This document shows positions 1-8,231 of a stretch of DNA of 62,722 nucleotides, one piece after another. The stretch is taken from positions 1 to 62,722 of the forward strand of contig NZ_FUYE01000004.1 of the NCBI RefSeq assembly GCF_900167535.1, read 5' to 3'. The stretch comes from Prosthecobacter debontii. GTDB taxonomy: Bacteria; Verrucomicrobiota; Verrucomicrobiia; Verrucomicrobiales; Verrucomicrobiaceae. Position 1 is the first letter of the stretch. The number at the start of each line of letters is the position of its first letter. The position numbers were made by a program, and so were the translations under genes. Under the pieces are notes generated by a model. The model was not told the DNA's origin. It was given only the letters and a program-made list of their open reading frames with translations, and did not search any database.

Positions 1-89
1 AAGCGGCGAGCGATCTCGGGTTGAGTGCCCTCGCCTTGATCATAGGCTTTGACGATACGTTCACGTAAATCCAGAGAAAGAGTGGCCAT
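1..89 (-). CDS. IS630-type transposase, N-terminal fragment cut by the window edge
   Basis: Only the first 29 codons are inside the window, starting at an ATG whose complement lies at 87-89. They read MATLSLDLRERIVKAYDQGE and then TQPEIARR. The pattern of a leading LR-x-RIV-x-AY followed by S/T-x-x-EIARRF is the helix-turn-helix start of IS630/Tc1-like transposases, which bind the element ends and move it by cut and paste. The gene continues leftward out of the window, so whether it is intact cannot be judged. No terminal inverted repeat could be identified in the 54 bases between it and the DUF1552 gene. Family call is from the N-terminal motif only. Confidence 0.6.
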   Translation of the reverse strand, partial: MATLSLDLRERIVKAYDQGEGTQPEIARR

Positions 90-143
90 GCTCAGACTAT
101 CTCACACTCCCTCTTGTTACGCTATAGAATTATTTAATATGCT

Positions 144-1463
144 CTAGCTCAGATTCAGCAGGCCTCCTTCGCAGAGTTCTGCTTTGCCAAAGGTCTTCAG
201 GCCGGTGTGGCCCATGGAGTGGGCGACGGTCATCCAGAGGCGGTTGTGGGCGGCTTTGTCGAACTTCAGGTTGCGACCCATCTTGAAGCCACAACCACCG
301 CCGACCATGACGTAAGGGATGTCGTCGAGGGTGTGGCTGTTGCCTTTGCCGAGTTCATTGGTCCAGACAAGCAGTGTGTTGTCTAACATGCTGCCTTCAC
401 CGGTGGCTTCCGGGGTTTCACTAAGGCGCTTGGCCAGGTAAGCGAATTCACCGGCGAACCAAGTGTTGATCTTCATCAGCTTGGCATAGCTGTCCTTGTT
501 ATCATCGGGATCGTGGGAGAGGGAGTGGTGGCCTTCTTCAATGCCCAGCCAGCGCATCTGGGCCATGCCGACGGATCGCATGAACTGGAGGGTGGCCACG
601 CGGGCCATGTCATTGGCCAGCGCATTGACCAGGAGATCGATCTGAATGCGGCTGATCTCGGGTGTGTTGTCATTCACCAGCTCGATGCTGGGATCGATCT
701 GCGGCACCGGGTGGGCCAGGGCGCCTTGTTTGTCGGCGTTTTCCAGGTCCTGCTCCAGGCTACGCACGAGGCTCATGTGCTGATCGAGCAGGGCTTTATC
801 ACGAGCACTGAGTTTGGAAGACACGCGCTTCAGGTCCTGGCGCACATCGTCCAGGATGCTGACGAGGCTCTCCTTGTCCTTCATGCGCCCATAGAGCTTG
901 CTCAGCATCTGGTGTGGATCATCCACAGGAGCCACGGGTTGGTTGCCACCTGCGTAGCTCATGCGAGTCCAGGGATCGGCCCGATCTGGCACGGCCACAC
1001 CGAATTCCAGAGAGCCAAAACGTGTACGAGTTTCGGGACGGCTCTGGAGAAAGTTTTTGATCTCCTGATCAATGGAGATGCTGCTGGCCCAGCCTGCGGG
1101 GTTGCCACCACCGCCCATGATGTTGCCTTTCAGCAGTTCATCACAGGTGAGCAGGCAGCTCATGCCGCGCATGTGGTTGTCGCCATCCCCACGCACCTTG
1201 TTGGCGATGCCGTGCAGGATCAGGGTCTTATCCTTAAAGGCTTCCAGCGGCTTCAGGATGGACTTGAGTTCAAAACCATCGCCCTCTTGATCCGGCCAAA
1301 ACTCGCCAGGCACGGTGCCGTTCGGAGAGAACATGATGATGAGCCGCTGCCGCTTTTGCGGCGCCGGTGCACCGGTGATGCTCGGTAGGCCTGCCAGGAA
1401 GGGTAAGGCGGTGGCAGAGATCCCGAGGTCGCGGAGGAATTGACGGCGGTTCAGAGCTTTCAT
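144..1463 (-). CDS. DUF1552 family Tat-exported protein
   Basis: A 439-residue protein of usual DUF1552 length. The N-terminus carries a twin-arginine signal (N-RRQFLRDLG) followed by a hydrophobic stretch, so export folded through Tat is likely. Family hallmarks seen are the early IIMFSPNGTVPGEFWP segment, the HGIANKVRGDGDNHMRG histidine region near residue 85-100, and the C-terminal TLLVWTNELGKGNSHTLDD stretch. DUF1552 proteins are typical of Planctomycetes and Verrucomicrobia and are usually encoded beside a DUF1592/DUF1588 cytochrome protein; here such a partner lies 11 kb away at 12975-15764. Biochemical function is unknown. A second paralogue is at 48683-50053. Confidence 0.9.
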   Translation of the reverse strand: MKALNRRQFLRDLGISATALPFLAGLPSITGAPAPQKRQRLIIMFSPNGTVPGEFWPDQEGDGFELKSILKPLEAFKDKTLILHGIANKVRGDGDNHMRGMSCLLTCDELLKGNIMGGGGNPAGWASSISIDQEIKNFLQSRPETRTRFGSLEFGVAVPDRADPWTRMSYAGGNQPVAPVDDPHQMLSKLYGRMKDKESLVSILDDVRQDLKRVSSKLSARDKALLDQHMSLVRSLEQDLENADKQGALAHPVPQIDPSIELVNDNTPEISRIQIDLLVNALANDMARVATLQFMRSVGMAQMRWLGIEEGHHSLSHDPDDNKDSYAKLMKINTWFAGEFAYLAKRLSETPEATGEGSMLDNTLLVWTNELGKGNSHTLDDIPYVMVGGGCGFKMGRNLKFDKAAHNRLWMTVAHSMGHTGLKTFGKAELCEGGLLNLS

Positions 1464-1617
1464 CAGGGATGATCAAATGGGGGGACAACGAGCTACGCAC
1501 TGATAAAGGGTTTTCTTGCAGAGGGAAGGTGGGATGGCGGGATGTCGCTCCTAAAGATGCATTTTTATGTCGCCTGCTTGACGATTCAGTGGCCGAGCTT
1601 ACTCCTCCGCCTCTCCT

Positions 1618-3147
1618 ATGCGGCTCATCTCCCTGCCACTCCTCCTCGCCGTTTTTTCAGTCGTTACTTGGGCTTCCGCAGAGGAGATTCGAGTGAAGGC
1701 GACAGTGTCCTCTACGGTTCTCGCCGATGCAGTGGCTGTGGCTGAGGCAGGTGACACCGTGATTCTAGAGGCCGGGATTTATCGGGAGGCTGTGAAGCTC
1801 TCGAAAGCGATCATCCTGCGTGGGGAGCCAGGGGCCATATTAGAGGGAAGTGATCCTTTGAAAGCAGACTGGCAGCCTGTCGCGGGGATGAACGATGTTT
1901 TCTCGGTTGAGCTGAAAAAACAGCCGGAGGGCCTGTTGGCTGCGGGGGCGTTCATCGCCGAGATCCGCTGGGATCGGGCCCAGAAAGCAGGGGAATGGCA
2001 CTGGCAAACTCTATTGGAGAAAGGAACGCCGTTGAGTGGGTTTAAGCAAGTTCAGGCGCTCTGGATGTATCACCCCCAGGAGAAGCGAGCCTATCTGCGC
2101 TGGAAGGAGGGTGCATCGCCAGCACAAGCGGAACTCGCGGTGGTGCGGTCTAACAAACCCTTGATTGAAATCGGAGCCTCAGGCGTGGTTGTGGAGGGGC
2201 TGACCTTTCAAGGTGGCAAAACCGCGATCGAATTGGGGAAAGGTGCGAAAGACTGCGTGGTCCGTAAGTGCCGAGTCGATTCGTATGAGGACACGGGCAT
2301 TTTAATCACCGACGGCGCATCCCAATGCACGGTCGAGAACTGTGCTTTAACACGCGGGGCCTTGGAAGATTGGCGGGCGACGAATGAAATACGCCGTGAG
2401 AACTATGAGATCTGGCGCTTGCACAAAGACGTCGGCAAGTATGACCGAGTGGGCATTGATCTGATCGAGCCAGGCGTGGCCAATCGCATCTTGAACAACC
2501 GTTTTGATCGTGTGTTTGATGGCATCTGTTTGGGGGATTATCGCGCCGAGTCGCTGGATAAACCCTTGCCTGATGCCGAAAGCGGGCGCGGAACCGAGAT
2601 CGCCTACAACGTGATCGAAAATACACGAGATTCGGGCATCGAGCTGGGCACGGGCTGCATCGAGGTGAATGTGCACCACAATACGCTGCGGCACACGCAT
2701 GGTGGCTTCCGGTTCAAGGTGCCACGCATCGGTCCTGTCTTCGTGCATCACAACCATCTCATCGAAGGCACACCTTTCAATCTGTGGTTCAGCATGGATT
2801 CCTCACCTGCGGAGGGTTACATCTATCACAACACCTTCGAAGGCGGAGATGACGCGGCCATCGTTTACTCGTCCTTCAATGCCATGCGGAACTTTGCGAC
2901 CCCCAAGTGGCATGTGCTGAATAACCTCGCTCTTAATGTGCGCGATGGATTCTTTGAGCAACGCAAAGGCACTCCGCCACGCGACTTCACGGAGTCCAAC
3001 AATCTGATAACGAAAGATGCAAGCGCCGCTGAGGATAAAGGACTCGATCTCTCCACCTACCGGAATGGGAAGCCGCTACCTGGCTGTGAGAAGGGCTACT
3101 ATCACGGGCGTGCTCCAGATGTGGGTGCTGCAGAGAAGGGGCGATGA
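1618..3147 (+). CDS. Secreted right-handed parallel beta-helix protein (pectin-lyase fold)
   Basis: A 509-residue protein with a classical signal peptide (RLISLPLLLAVFSVVTWASA) followed by the entry motif of many parallel beta-helix proteins: L-x-DAV-x-x-A-x-x-GDTVILEAGIYREAV near residues 35-60. The middle has repeated coils rich in N and V (CTVENC, NRILNNRF, IAYNVIENT, VNVHHNTLRHT, VHHNHLIEG), as in PbH1 repeats. These folds usually act on polysaccharides, as lyases, hydrolases or C5-epimerases. No catalytic set could be assigned, so substrate is open. The ATG at 1618 is chosen because it starts the signal peptide directly. Confidence 0.8.
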   Translation: MRLISLPLLLAVFSVVTWASAEEIRVKATVSSTVLADAVAVAEAGDTVILEAGIYREAVKLSKAIILRGEPGAILEGSDPLKADWQPVAGMNDVFSVELKKQPEGLLAAGAFIAEIRWDRAQKAGEWHWQTLLEKGTPLSGFKQVQALWMYHPQEKRAYLRWKEGASPAQAELAVVRSNKPLIEIGASGVVVEGLTFQGGKTAIELGKGAKDCVVRKCRVDSYEDTGILITDGASQCTVENCALTRGALEDWRATNEIRRENYEIWRLHKDVGKYDRVGIDLIEPGVANRILNNRFDRVFDGICLGDYRAESLDKPLPDAESGRGTEIAYNVIENTRDSGIELGTGCIEVNVHHNTLRHTHGGFRFKVPRIGPVFVHHNHLIEGTPFNLWFSMDSSPAEGYIYHNTFEGGDDAAIVYSSFNAMRNFATPKWHVLNNLALNVRDGFFEQRKGTPPRDFTESNNLITKDASAAEDKGLDLSTYRNGKPLPGCEKGYYHGRAPDVGAAEKGR

Positions 3148-3235
3148 AAGTAAACATTTTATGGGTTATGCATTTGGCGGATCCGCAGCTTATTGACCGC
3201 AATCGCAAGCGCCTTTGAACAGGTTGGTCGGGCGT

Positions 3236-3293
3236 TTCGGATAAGGTTTGGGAGAAGTGCCAACTTATGGGAACACTTATCCGAAGTGGCACT
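3236..3293 (+). promoter_or_regulatory. Interleaved inverted repeats, possible H-type pseudoknot
   Basis: In the 254-base gap ahead of the giant repeat protein, TTCGGATAAG (3236-3245) is perfectly complementary to CTTATCCGAA (3276-3285), and AGTGCCA (3256-3262) to TGGCACT (3287-3293). The second pair starts inside the loop of the first and ends one base beyond it, the topology of an H-type RNA pseudoknot with stems of 10 and 7 bp. As DNA it could instead be overlapping operator sites or the remains of a small mobile element. It lies about 110-130 bases upstream of either candidate start codon of the next gene. Function is not known. Confidence 0.45.
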
Positions 3294-3401
3294 AGGTTGG
3301 GCTCCACAGCCTTCTCTGATGAAGAAGCTGAGCCGCCTGCTGTGGTGAAGCGTCTTGCCATACTATTGTGTGCAACTGGGGGTGGGTGAGCTGGCGCTGG
3401 C

Positions 3402-6400
3402 ATGTCCAGTGCTGTGGCGGCGAATATGATGTTCCCCCCCCATCGTCTCCTATCAGCATTGTGTTTTCTAAGTGTTCTAATCTCAGGACTGACTGCGCAA
3501 ACCGTCACTTACGATTGGGATGCGGATGCAAATGCCTCCAATGGCATCACCAATGGCACAGGTGACTGGAACACGACGGGATTAAACTGGCGTGACGAAC
3601 TCAATGCTAATGGGACTTGGGCGAATACTTACACGTCGATTGCTCGATTTGGTAATGCCGCGCGCGTATCGGCTAATACCGTCACTATCTACGGCACGAT
3701 GAAGCTCGGCGGGATTGATTTTGCTTCATTGATAACCACCGCCCAGTCAGTTAGCGGTCAGCAATACACGCTCAATGGAGGCACCGCAGGAGTGCTGGAT
3801 TTCGGAACGAATGGCGTCATTACGATGGCCGACGGCTCTTCAGGGGGCTCCCCTTTCGTGACGATGGGATCGGCACTCTCGATTCAAGGGACCAATCTGA
3901 CCGTGCGTAAATCGGGCGGCACTACCACGCAGTTCATCACTTTCTTGATGACGTCGAATCCGCAACTCACCGGAACACTCACGGTGGGGGGAGCGAACGG
4001 TGGCATCTTCCTGCGCGGCAATCCAAATACTTTCGGTGCCCTGGACAAAATCGTCGTGGAAGCCAATGGCACTTTTTCAATGACCAGTGCGGGGAACTAC
4101 AACAAGCCTTTCGAAATCGCAGGCTTTGGCGGTGCCAACCAGTATGGCGCGATTCGTGTGGATGCGAGTAATACCACCCTGAGCGGATTGATCACTCTGA
4201 CTGCTGATGCCGCTATCCAAACCAACACGGGAGGCATCACGGGAACCCTCATCACAGGCGGCATTACGGAGGCCTCTCCGGGGCTTGGTTTCGGCCGATA
4301 CGCTCCAGGGGTGGGGACAGGAACCTTTACCTTGGCTGCCCCCAGCAACTATACCGGGGCTACCACCTTGGGTCGCAGTGGATTTGCCGGTGGTATCAAC
4401 ATTCTCGATTTCTCCGCTGCAGCAGCCCCCGTTAACGACTTGATTTACAACAATGTCCCGACGGCGGGTCCATTGAATCTGATCGGTGGCACCGGGTCCG
4501 TCACGGTGTTGCAGGTCAATGGCAAGGCCTCGACAGCTAACTCACAGCGCTTTGGGAATGTGACCGCTAGCGGTCTGCGCAGCACTATCAGTGCCACATC
4601 AGGAGCGGGCGGTAGTGTAAACCTGACGTTAGGGAGCCTTGCACGCACAGGTAACGGTTTGCTGACGCTCATCAAGCCGCAGTCGGGCTCGATTCAAGTC
4701 GGCAATGCTGATGGCTTTCTCGGGCCGTGGGCCACCGTGATCGATACCAACGGTGAATCTCACTGGGCAAGTGCCGTGGGTGGTGAGCTGGAGGCCTTCA
4801 CGGGGGACACAGACTACACCACAGGTATGGATCTGAGCACGCTTCCTGCGGATAGTCACCTGCGGGTTACGGACGCTTCGAGCGGTGCGGTGGACTTGGC
4901 CGCAGGCACCACGGGATTGGGCACGCTGACACTGACGGATTCAGCCGCACGTGCCGTAGCTCTAGGAACGGGTAAAACGCTGCGGTTGGGGGTGGTCGGT
5001 GGCATCCAAATGGCTCCTGGGGCGGGTGACCTTACCTTTGGGGAATTAGGCGCTAGCGGCAGCCTGTCGGCGGGGGGCACAGTCGCCAATGCCACCGGTC
5101 ATTTGATCCTGAGCAATCAAACGAAGAATAGTGTTTTAACCATCCACTCGCCTATCGTGAACAACGGCACAGGAAGCAATGGTGCGGTTACCCTCCAAAT
5201 CAATGGCGTGCCGGGATCGCTGACAGTTCTGACAGCTGCGAGCACTTATACGGGTGGAACTTCCGTTGCGGGGGGTGCTTTGGAAATCCGGCATGCCAAT
5301 GCGCTCGGAACTACAGGCACGATCACGGTCCTTGAGAATGCCTCGCTACGCCTCAATGGCGGATTGACAATGACACGCAGTTTTACGGTCGCAGGTTCGG
5401 GATTGGGTGGCGAAGGCGTCTTCCGTTCCATTGCGGGCAATAACACAATCACAGGGTCGATTACCCAAGCGTCTCCGTCGAAGCTGGTCGCGGATTCGGG
5501 TTCACTAACCATCGTAGGGGCCGCAGCCACCACGGTGGTGATTTCGGGCACCCATGCGCTGACTTTTGGCGGCGCAGGTAATATCACGGTGACTGGGCGT
5601 ATTTCGACCTCGAGTGGCACGACCCTGAAAGAAGGATCCGGGGAGCTGACCCTCCAAGGAAGTAACATTTCCACGGGGGCCTTTACGTTGAATGGCGGCA
5701 CCTTGAACCTGGACTTCTCACCGACCACGGCCCCGACGTCCAACATTCTTTACAACGGAGTCACCGCCGGGGCGATGACCCAGAACGCGGGCGTCCTGAA
5801 ACTCACTGGTAAGAGCGGAGCTTCTGTATCCCAGGCTTTGGGGGCTTACACGGTCGGAGGACCGAATGCGATCCGTGTGGTGCAGAATGGAGCGACCCAA
5901 GTCAATCTGAGCTTCACAACCATCACCCGCAGTGCGGGAGGCACTCTCGCTCTTGAGTTGCCGACGACGGGTGCCATCACCACCACCAGTGGAACCAACA
6001 ACGCTTTGCTGACAGGCACGGGCGGTGTTGCTTATGCCACAGTCGGGCTCAATGATTGGGCGGCGACGACCACTGCTGTGTCGAGCGTGCGTAATATCGT
6101 TGGTTTATCCAGCTTGAACCTCTACACAGCCAGCGCTGCGAGTTCACTAGCAGCGGCAGCCAACATTGATGCTATCGAGCCTTTGACGACTCTCAGTGCG
6201 GATACTTCGGTGGCGACACTGCGCTTCAACACGGCTCAGGCCACGACATTGACTCAGGATACAACGGGTGGGCGTTATCTCACCACTGGCGGCATTTTGG
6301 TGACACCTGCTGTCGGTGCTTTTGAGACAGTGATCTCCACGGCCTTCCTGCGTGCACCGGCCTCTGCCACGGATCTGGTGATCATTCAAAACAACACGGC

Positions 6401-8216
6401 AGCGCCATTGCGTATCACCTCTAAAATCACCAACAATGCTGCAGCATCACCCGGGGCTACGGGGCTGACAAAGACAGGGCCCGGCACACTGATCCTGGAG
6501 TCAACGACCACTTACACGACAGGCGGGACCTACACGGGCACCACACGCATTCGCGAAGGTATTCTGCAGCTTGTCTCGGGCACAGGCTCCGCGATTACCT
6601 ACCCGCTTTATCCTTCTGCCGATTTCATTCTGGGTTCGAATGATGTCAGTGCTAAGCTGGTCATTGGCAGTGGCGCGGTAGCCATGAATCCATGGGGGGG
6701 GCTGCGTATCGAAGGCACAGGGACGGCGAATGCAGTAGTCGGAGGAGCGACGGCAATGTCCTCTTTTCACCATTATGCCGATGGTGTGCATGATTTTCGC
6801 CGTGGTTTCCTGGGCGGTAGCGGTCCCAATGAGAATAATCTCAGTCTGACTCTTTCTGCGGGCACGCTACAGCTCGGCCCAGTGAACACCTTCATCGGTA
6901 AAGTCACCCTGCTGAGAAATACCGTCGAGGTTGAGAAGTTGGCGAATATCGGTGAAGCCAGTTCGCTTGGCACAGGTAGCTACAATGCAGCGGCTGCGAT
7001 CATCGACATGGGCACACAGACCACGAGTTCGGTCGGTTATACGGCCAACGCGACCATCCGTTACATTGGAAGCACGGACTCGGTGACCAACCGTCCCCTC
7101 TATCTTGCCAACAGTGATCCCGAGGGAGATGTCGCCTATGCCATTGCGACGCTTGAAAATACAGGCACAGGTACCGTCAAATTCACGGCTCCCTTCACGG
7201 TGGGCGGAAACAACAAGGCGCAACTTATCTTCCGGTTAGGTGGCACAAATACAGGCGCGAATGAGATCGTCAGCATTCCCGAATTAACCGTTGCCAACCC
7301 GAAAGCGGTTCAGCTGGAGAAGAATGGCACTGGCACCTGGATTCTCACGGGCACCAGCACCCACACGGGTGGCACGATAATCTCGAATGGCCTCCTGCAA
7401 TTGGGGAACGGCGGCACAGGGGGCAGCATCAATGCAGGGCCGATTATGGTGCAATCCCCAGGCGTCCTCGGCCTGTCACGGAGTGATCGTCATGAGGTCA
7501 GCGCATTGATCAGTGGGAACGGTTCGCTGACCGTCACCAATGGTGTGAGTGGTGTCTCTGTGCTGAGCAATGATAACAATGCTCTGACTGGCGGCACGCG
7601 GGTGCTTTCAGGTAGCCTGCTGGTTAACAACCCCAACGGTGTCGGCTCCCCTGCCGGGTATGGCACCATCACCGTGGCGGCAAATGCCACTTTGGGCGGA
7701 AGTGGCCGTATCGCGCCAGCGACGGGGCAATCCATCACGCTTACTGGGGGCCGCCTCAGTGTGGGCTTGGATGGTATGGCGGCTGGCCTGCTGACACTTC
7801 AGACTTCCGGCTTGGGCAGCTTATCATTGTTGGAAGATGCGGTGTTGTCCTTGGATCTGTTTGGCGGTGTTGGTCTGGGCGATAACACCGGAGATGCTGC
7901 GGCTGCGGATCGTGTCAGCATAGGCGGTGCTGTGGTGCTGGGCACTGGAGCCACGCTTCAGGTGCTCAATCTTAGCAACGTCACCACCTTCGCGGCTGGC
8001 GATTCTTGGAAGTTATTTGATTGGTCGAATCTCTCCAGTCTCCAAGGCAGCTTTACCCAGTTCGATCTGCCAACCTTATCCTCAGAGTTGGAGTGGGATT
8101 TCAGCCAACTCTACACCCATGGCGTGTTGTCAGTCGCTATGGTGCCCGAGCCTGGACGGGCCATGCTGTTGGGCTTTGCTGTGGTTGGATTCGTGATGCG
8201 TCGCCGTCGTGCTTGA
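3402..8216 (+). CDS. Giant autotransporter-associated beta-strand repeat protein with PEP-CTERM tail
   Basis: A 1604-residue secreted protein. The likely true start is the ATG at 3426 or 3429, which places the signal peptide (FPPHRLLSALCFLSVLISG) at the N-terminus; the ATG at 3402 adds eight residues. The body is low-complexity, rich in Gly, Thr, Ser, Ala and Asn, and carries several autotransporter-associated beta-strand repeats such as KTGPGTLILESTTTYTTGGT and NGTGTWILTGTSTHTGGT. The C-terminus is a sorting signal: VPEP, a hydrophobic segment, then RRRR. PEP-CTERM tails are recognised by exosortase, which is not encoded in this window. There is no C-terminal barrel, so this is a passenger-type surface or exopolysaccharide-associated protein, not a true autotransporter. 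The ligand is unknown. Confidence 0.88.
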   Translation: MSSAVAANMMFPPHRLLSALCFLSVLISGLTAQTVTYDWDADANASNGITNGTGDWNTTGLNWRDELNANGTWANTYTSIARFGNAARVSANTVTIYGTMKLGGIDFASLITTAQSVSGQQYTLNGGTAGVLDFGTNGVITMADGSSGGSPFVTMGSALSIQGTNLTVRKSGGTTTQFITFLMTSNPQLTGTLTVGGANGGIFLRGNPNTFGALDKIVVEANGTFSMTSAGNYNKPFEIAGFGGANQYGAIRVDASNTTLSGLITLTADAAIQTNTGGITGTLITGGITEASPGLGFGRYAPGVGTGTFTLAAPSNYTGATTLGRSGFAGGINILDFSAAAAPVNDLIYNNVPTAGPLNLIGGTGSVTVLQVNGKASTANSQRFGNVTASGLRSTISATSGAGGSVNLTLGSLARTGNGLLTLIKPQSGSIQVGNADGFLGPWATVIDTNGESHWASAVGGELEAFTGDTDYTTGMDLSTLPADSHLRVTDASSGAVDLAAGTTGLGTLTLTDSAARAVALGTGKTLRLGVVGGIQMAPGAGDLTFGELGASGSLSAGGTVANATGHLILSNQTKNSVLTIHSPIVNNGTGSNGAVTLQINGVPGSLTVLTAASTYTGGTSVAGGALEIRHANALGTTGTITVLENASLRLNGGLTMTRSFTVAGSGLGGEGVFRSIAGNNTITGSITQASPSKLVADSGSLTIVGAAATTVVISGTHALTFGGAGNITVTGRISTSSGTTLKEGSGELTLQGSNISTGAFTLNGGTLNLDFSPTTAPTSNILYNGVTAGAMTQNAGVLKLTGKSGASVSQALGAYTVGGPNAIRVVQNGATQVNLSFTTITRSAGGTLALELPTTGAITTTSGTNNALLTGTGGVAYATVGLNDWAATTTAVSSVRNIVGLSSLNLYTASAASSLAAAANIDAIEPLTTLSADTSVATLRFNTAQATTLTQDTTGGRYLTTGGILVTPAVGAFETVISTAFLRAPASATDLVIIQNNTAAPLRITSKITNNAAASPGATGLTKTGPGTLILESTTTYTTGGTYTGTTRIREGILQLVSGTGSAITYPLYPSADFILGSNDVSAKLVIGSGAVAMNPWGGLRIEGTGTANAVVGGATAMSSFHHYADGVHDFRRGFLGGSGPNENNLSLTLSAGTLQLGPVNTFIGKVTLLRNTVEVEKLANIGEASSLGTGSYNAAAAIIDMGTQTTSSVGYTANATIRYIGSTDSVTNRPLYLANSDPEGDVAYAIATLENTGTGTVKFTAPFTVGGNNKAQLIFRLGGTNTGANEIVSIPELTVANPKAVQLEKNGTGTWILTGTSTHTGGTIISNGLLQLGNGGTGGSINAGPIMVQSPGVLGLSRSDRHEVSALISGNGSLTVTNGVSGVSVLSNDNNALTGGTRVLSGSLLVNNPNGVGSPAGYGTITVAANATLGGSGRIAPATGQSITLTGGRLSVGLDGMAAGLLTLQTSGLGSLSLLEDAVLSLDLFGGVGLGDNTGDAAAADRVSIGGAVVLGTGATLQVLNLSNVTTFAAGDSWKLFDWSNLSSLQGSFTQFDLPTLSSELEWDFSQLYTHGVLSVAMVPEPGRAMLLGFAVVGFVMRRRRA

Positions 8217-8231
8217 AAGATCGAGAGCTAT

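Noticed and set aside
513..1388. Long plus-strand frame opposite the first DUF1552 gene
   Set aside because: It mirrors the real gene codon for codon, has no family features and lacks a start region; it is a shadow caused by GC-rich codon bias.
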